A stretch of DNA of 64,000 nucleotides from CAZVRZ01 sp964629965 (GTDB taxonomy: Bacteria; Chloroflexota; Anaerolineae; Anaerolineales; UBA4823): contig CAZVRZ010000003.1 of NCBI GenBank assembly GCA_964629965.1, positions 24,761 to 88,760 of the forward strand, written 5' to 3'. The position numbers were made by a program, and so were the translations under genes. This document shows positions 62,073 through 64,000 of the stretch, in pieces. Position 1 is the first letter of the stretch. The number at the start of each line of letters is the position of its first letter. The notes beneath the pieces were generated by a model. That model did not search any database and was not told where the DNA came from. It worked only from the letters and a program-made list of their open reading frames with translations.

Positions 62073-64000
62073 ATGGCGAGTATATCATTGCGAGCTTATA
62101 ACCACGAGATTGAAGAACTGATTGACCACAATCAGGAAGAAGAGGCGCTTGCGCATTGTGTTCATATCCTACAATCGGTGCCCAAACATATTGCCACGTA
62201 CCGTTTGCTTGGAAAAAGCCTGTTGGAACTCCGGCGCTACAATGACGCTGCCGATATTTTCCAGCGCGTTCTGTCCGCCGCGCCGGATGATTTTATTGCC
62301 CACCTGGGCATGAGCGTCATTCGAGAACACGAGACGAACATGGATGCTGCTATCTGGCATATGGAACGCGCCTTAGAAACCCAGCCTTCCAACACAGCCA
62401 TTCAAAATGAGCTTCGGCGTTTGTATGAAATGCGTGATGGCAGCCAGCCCCCGAAGGTTCGTTTGACTCGTGGAGCGCTGGCGCGCATGTATGCCCGCGG
62501 CGGCCTATACAACCAGGCAATCGGTGAACTGCGCGCAGCTCTCTCTGAAGATCCGCAACGACCTGACCTTCAAGTTATGCTGGCCCAAATGTATTTCCAA
62601 ACCAAGCAGAAGGTAGAAGCAGTTGAAACCTGCAATGCGTTGCTAAAGAAATTCCCCAACTGCCTGGAGGCTAACCGCATCCTGGCATCTGTTTTGCCCG
62701 AAACTGAACGCGCCGAAGATGCACAGGTCTATACCCAGCGCGTGGTTTCAATGGATCCGTATTATGCCCATGTCAAGCCCGGTGTGATGACTTCCGATGG
62801 GGTTCCTGACCAGGCTATTGGCGTTGAAAAACTAAGCTACAAACCCGGCCAGATGATGCTGGAAAGTGGAGAGCAGCCTTCCTGGGCAGCCAGCCTGGGG
62901 ATTGCCTTTGAAGACACAACCAAAGAAAGTATCCCCGATTGGCTTTCAGGCGAAGAACCGGTTACCGAGACTACTCCCGAAGAAATGGAATCCATTCAGC
63001 CTCAGGCTGAAGAAGCCTTACCAGATTTCCTAAAAGAGGCAGGCTGGGGGCCCTCCGATGGGAAATTGGTTGAAGAACCGGTAAATTTCGATGCTGAAGA
63101 AACCTCCTTAGAGAACGAACCACTGCAAGCAGATATACCCGATTGGCTGCGTGACATGGCTCCCGCAGGAGCTTTGGAATCGCCAGAAGAAGAACTACCG
63201 CCGGCCGGAGAGCCCGATGCATGGCTCCAAGAAACAACGCCCGGTTCTACTGACAGCGTGGTAACCTGGTTAGAGAGCGAGAAGGGTGAGCCTGCCTCTT
63301 CAGATGATTTAAACGACTTTGAAAGCGCTCTGGCAGAGGTATCGGCAGCGCCGGCTGATGGGATGCTGGATTGGCTAAAAGACCTCGGAACAAGCGAGGA
63401 GACCGGCCAGCCCACGCCAGTGATAGATGAAAGCAGTGTTCCCCAACAATGGTTGTCTGAAGAAGAACCCGAGCTTCCCGATTGGTTACAGGATACAACC
63501 AGCGGTGTAAGGACCGGGGTTACCGATATGCTGCCTCCCTGGGTATCAGGTGATGTGAGCAAAAGCGGAGAAGCGCAGCCGCCCTCTGCTGTAGAAGAGG
63601 ATTGGTTGAAAGGTCTCACAGGAGAAGAAACTGGAGTAACCGATTGGTTAGAAGCGTCTTCGTCTGGCGAAGAGATACCAGCCAAACCAAGCGAGCAACC
63701 CGCAGAAGACACGCTTGATTGGTTAAAGAGCCTGGAAGAAGGCGCAGAAGAAACTGTAGCTGCCGAACCGGCAGAAGCGGTTCCCGATTGGCTGAAAGAT
63801 ATGGAAGCCGAAGGCGATCAGTATGAAGCCACGCTGGAACCTGCCGCAGTGGAAGAAGACCTCACTCTGATCTCCCCGTCCCTTGCCGAGCCCGCCGAGA
63901 CGATCCCCGACTGGCTGCAAGGATTGGGCCAGGAAGCCGAGGCCCAGATCGAAGCCCTGGAGCCCGAAGCCGCCCTACCGGCCGCCGAGGTTGCCCCCGC
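62073..64000 (+). CDS. TPR protein with acidic DWL-repeat tail, cut by window end
   Basis: 642 codons before the window ends, no stop seen. Residues about 1-260 are TPR helices (YRLLGKSLLELRRYNDAADI, ALARMYARGGLYNQAIGELR, QVMLAQMYFQTKQKVEAVE). From about residue 287 onward the chain is acidic, rich in Glu, Pro, Ala and Ser, and contains about fourteen DWL-like motifs, from IPDWLSGEE (287) to IPDWLQGLG (611). No signal peptide; probably a cytoplasmic scaffold. GGGAGGGAG lies 9 bases before the ATG. No known function assigned. Confidence 0.82.
   Translation, partial: MASISLRAYNHEIEELIDHNQEEEALAHCVHILQSVPKHIATYRLLGKSLLELRRYNDAADIFQRVLSAAPDDFIAHLGMSVIREHETNMDAAIWHMERALETQPSNTAIQNELRRLYEMRDGSQPPKVRLTRGALARMYARGGLYNQAIGELRAALSEDPQRPDLQVMLAQMYFQTKQKVEAVETCNALLKKFPNCLEANRILASVLPETERAEDAQVYTQRVVSMDPYYAHVKPGVMTSDGVPDQAIGVEKLSYKPGQMMLESGEQPSWAASLGIAFEDTTKESIPDWLSGEEPVTETTPEEMESIQPQAEEALPDFLKEAGWGPSDGKLVEEPVNFDAEETSLENEPLQADIPDWLRDMAPAGALESPEEELPPAGEPDAWLQETTPGSTDSVVTWLESEKGEPASSDDLNDFESALAEVSAAPADGMLDWLKDLGTSEETGQPTPVIDESSVPQQWLSEEEPELPDWLQDTTSGVRTGVTDMLPPWVSGDVSKSGEAQPPSAVEEDWLKGLTGEETGVTDWLEASSSGEEIPAKPSEQPAEDTLDWLKSLEEGAEETVAAEPAEAVPDWLKDMEAEGDQYEATLEPAAVEEDLTLISPSLAEPAETIPDWLQGLGQEAEAQIEALEPEAALPAAEVAP

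Overview
The window reads as one chromosomal contig of a Chloroflexota bacterium, most likely class Anaerolineae. This is inferred from gene content, not from a database search. The main clues are a Tad pilus locus without a secretin gene (as in single-membrane cells), large families of GT87/GT-C membrane glycosyltransferases, secreted beta-sandwich repeat proteins whose C-terminus reads FLPLTRR, and a class III cyclase fused to an NTPase and TPR region. No phage, insertion sequence, CRISPR array, tRNA or rRNA was seen. One assembly gap (10 N) lies at 57999-58008.

Layout. 1-2.6 kb (minus strand): start of metY behind a promoter and an attenuator-like leader, an SMP-30 lactonase-like protein and a class V aminotransferase. 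2.8-5.8 kb (plus): M3 oligopeptidase and a class I aminotransferase. 5.8-18.4 kb (plus): a signalling island. It holds a two-domain cyclase resembling mammalian soluble adenylyl cyclase, a cyclic-nucleotide-binding coiled-coil protein, a MinD-like ATPase with Arg at the signature-lysine position, a small winged-helix-like protein, an ECF sigma factor with a putative membrane anti-sigma factor, a membrane-anchored PD40 propeller protein, a PrsW-type protease, and then a second MinD-like/zinc-protein/winged-helix set. 18.5-24.3 kb (minus): housekeeping genes (YggU, YggT, YggS, YfiH), a glutaredoxin-DUF2085 fusion and a CcdA/thioredoxin-lipoprotein/YkuD group. 24.5-25.6 kb: convergent folB and folE. 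25.6-35.3 kb (minus): hpf, comF and a Tad/Flp pilus locus with a 50-residue pilin and a DegS/DegU-like two-component pair.

35.5-47.1 kb: nine membrane proteins on both strands. Six are GT87-like, two share a DFWWH motif and look like another GT-C group, and one is acyltransferase-like. Together they suggest assembly of a surface glycan or glycolipid. 47.3-51.9 kb: a 1554-residue secreted protein with fibronectin-like modules around a seven-repeat propeller. 52.0-55.2 kb (minus): a DUF362 Tat protein, a prenyltransferase-repeat protein and the primary sigma factor. 55.3-59.2 kb (minus): a GldA/F/G-like ABC system with a DUF4340 protein. 59.6-61.9 kb (plus): membrane pyrophosphatase of the K+-independent type. 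62.1 kb to the end: a TPR protein with an acidic tail carrying about 14 DWL-like motifs, cut by the window edge.

The best candidate for an undescribed system is the 5.8-18.4 kb island. A nucleotide cyclase and its likely receptor sit beside two copies of an ATPase plus winged-helix module and a sigma/anti-sigma/intramembrane-protease set. The combination suggests a pathway linking a second messenger, a ParA/MinD-type switch and envelope signalling. This is inference from gene order and motifs.
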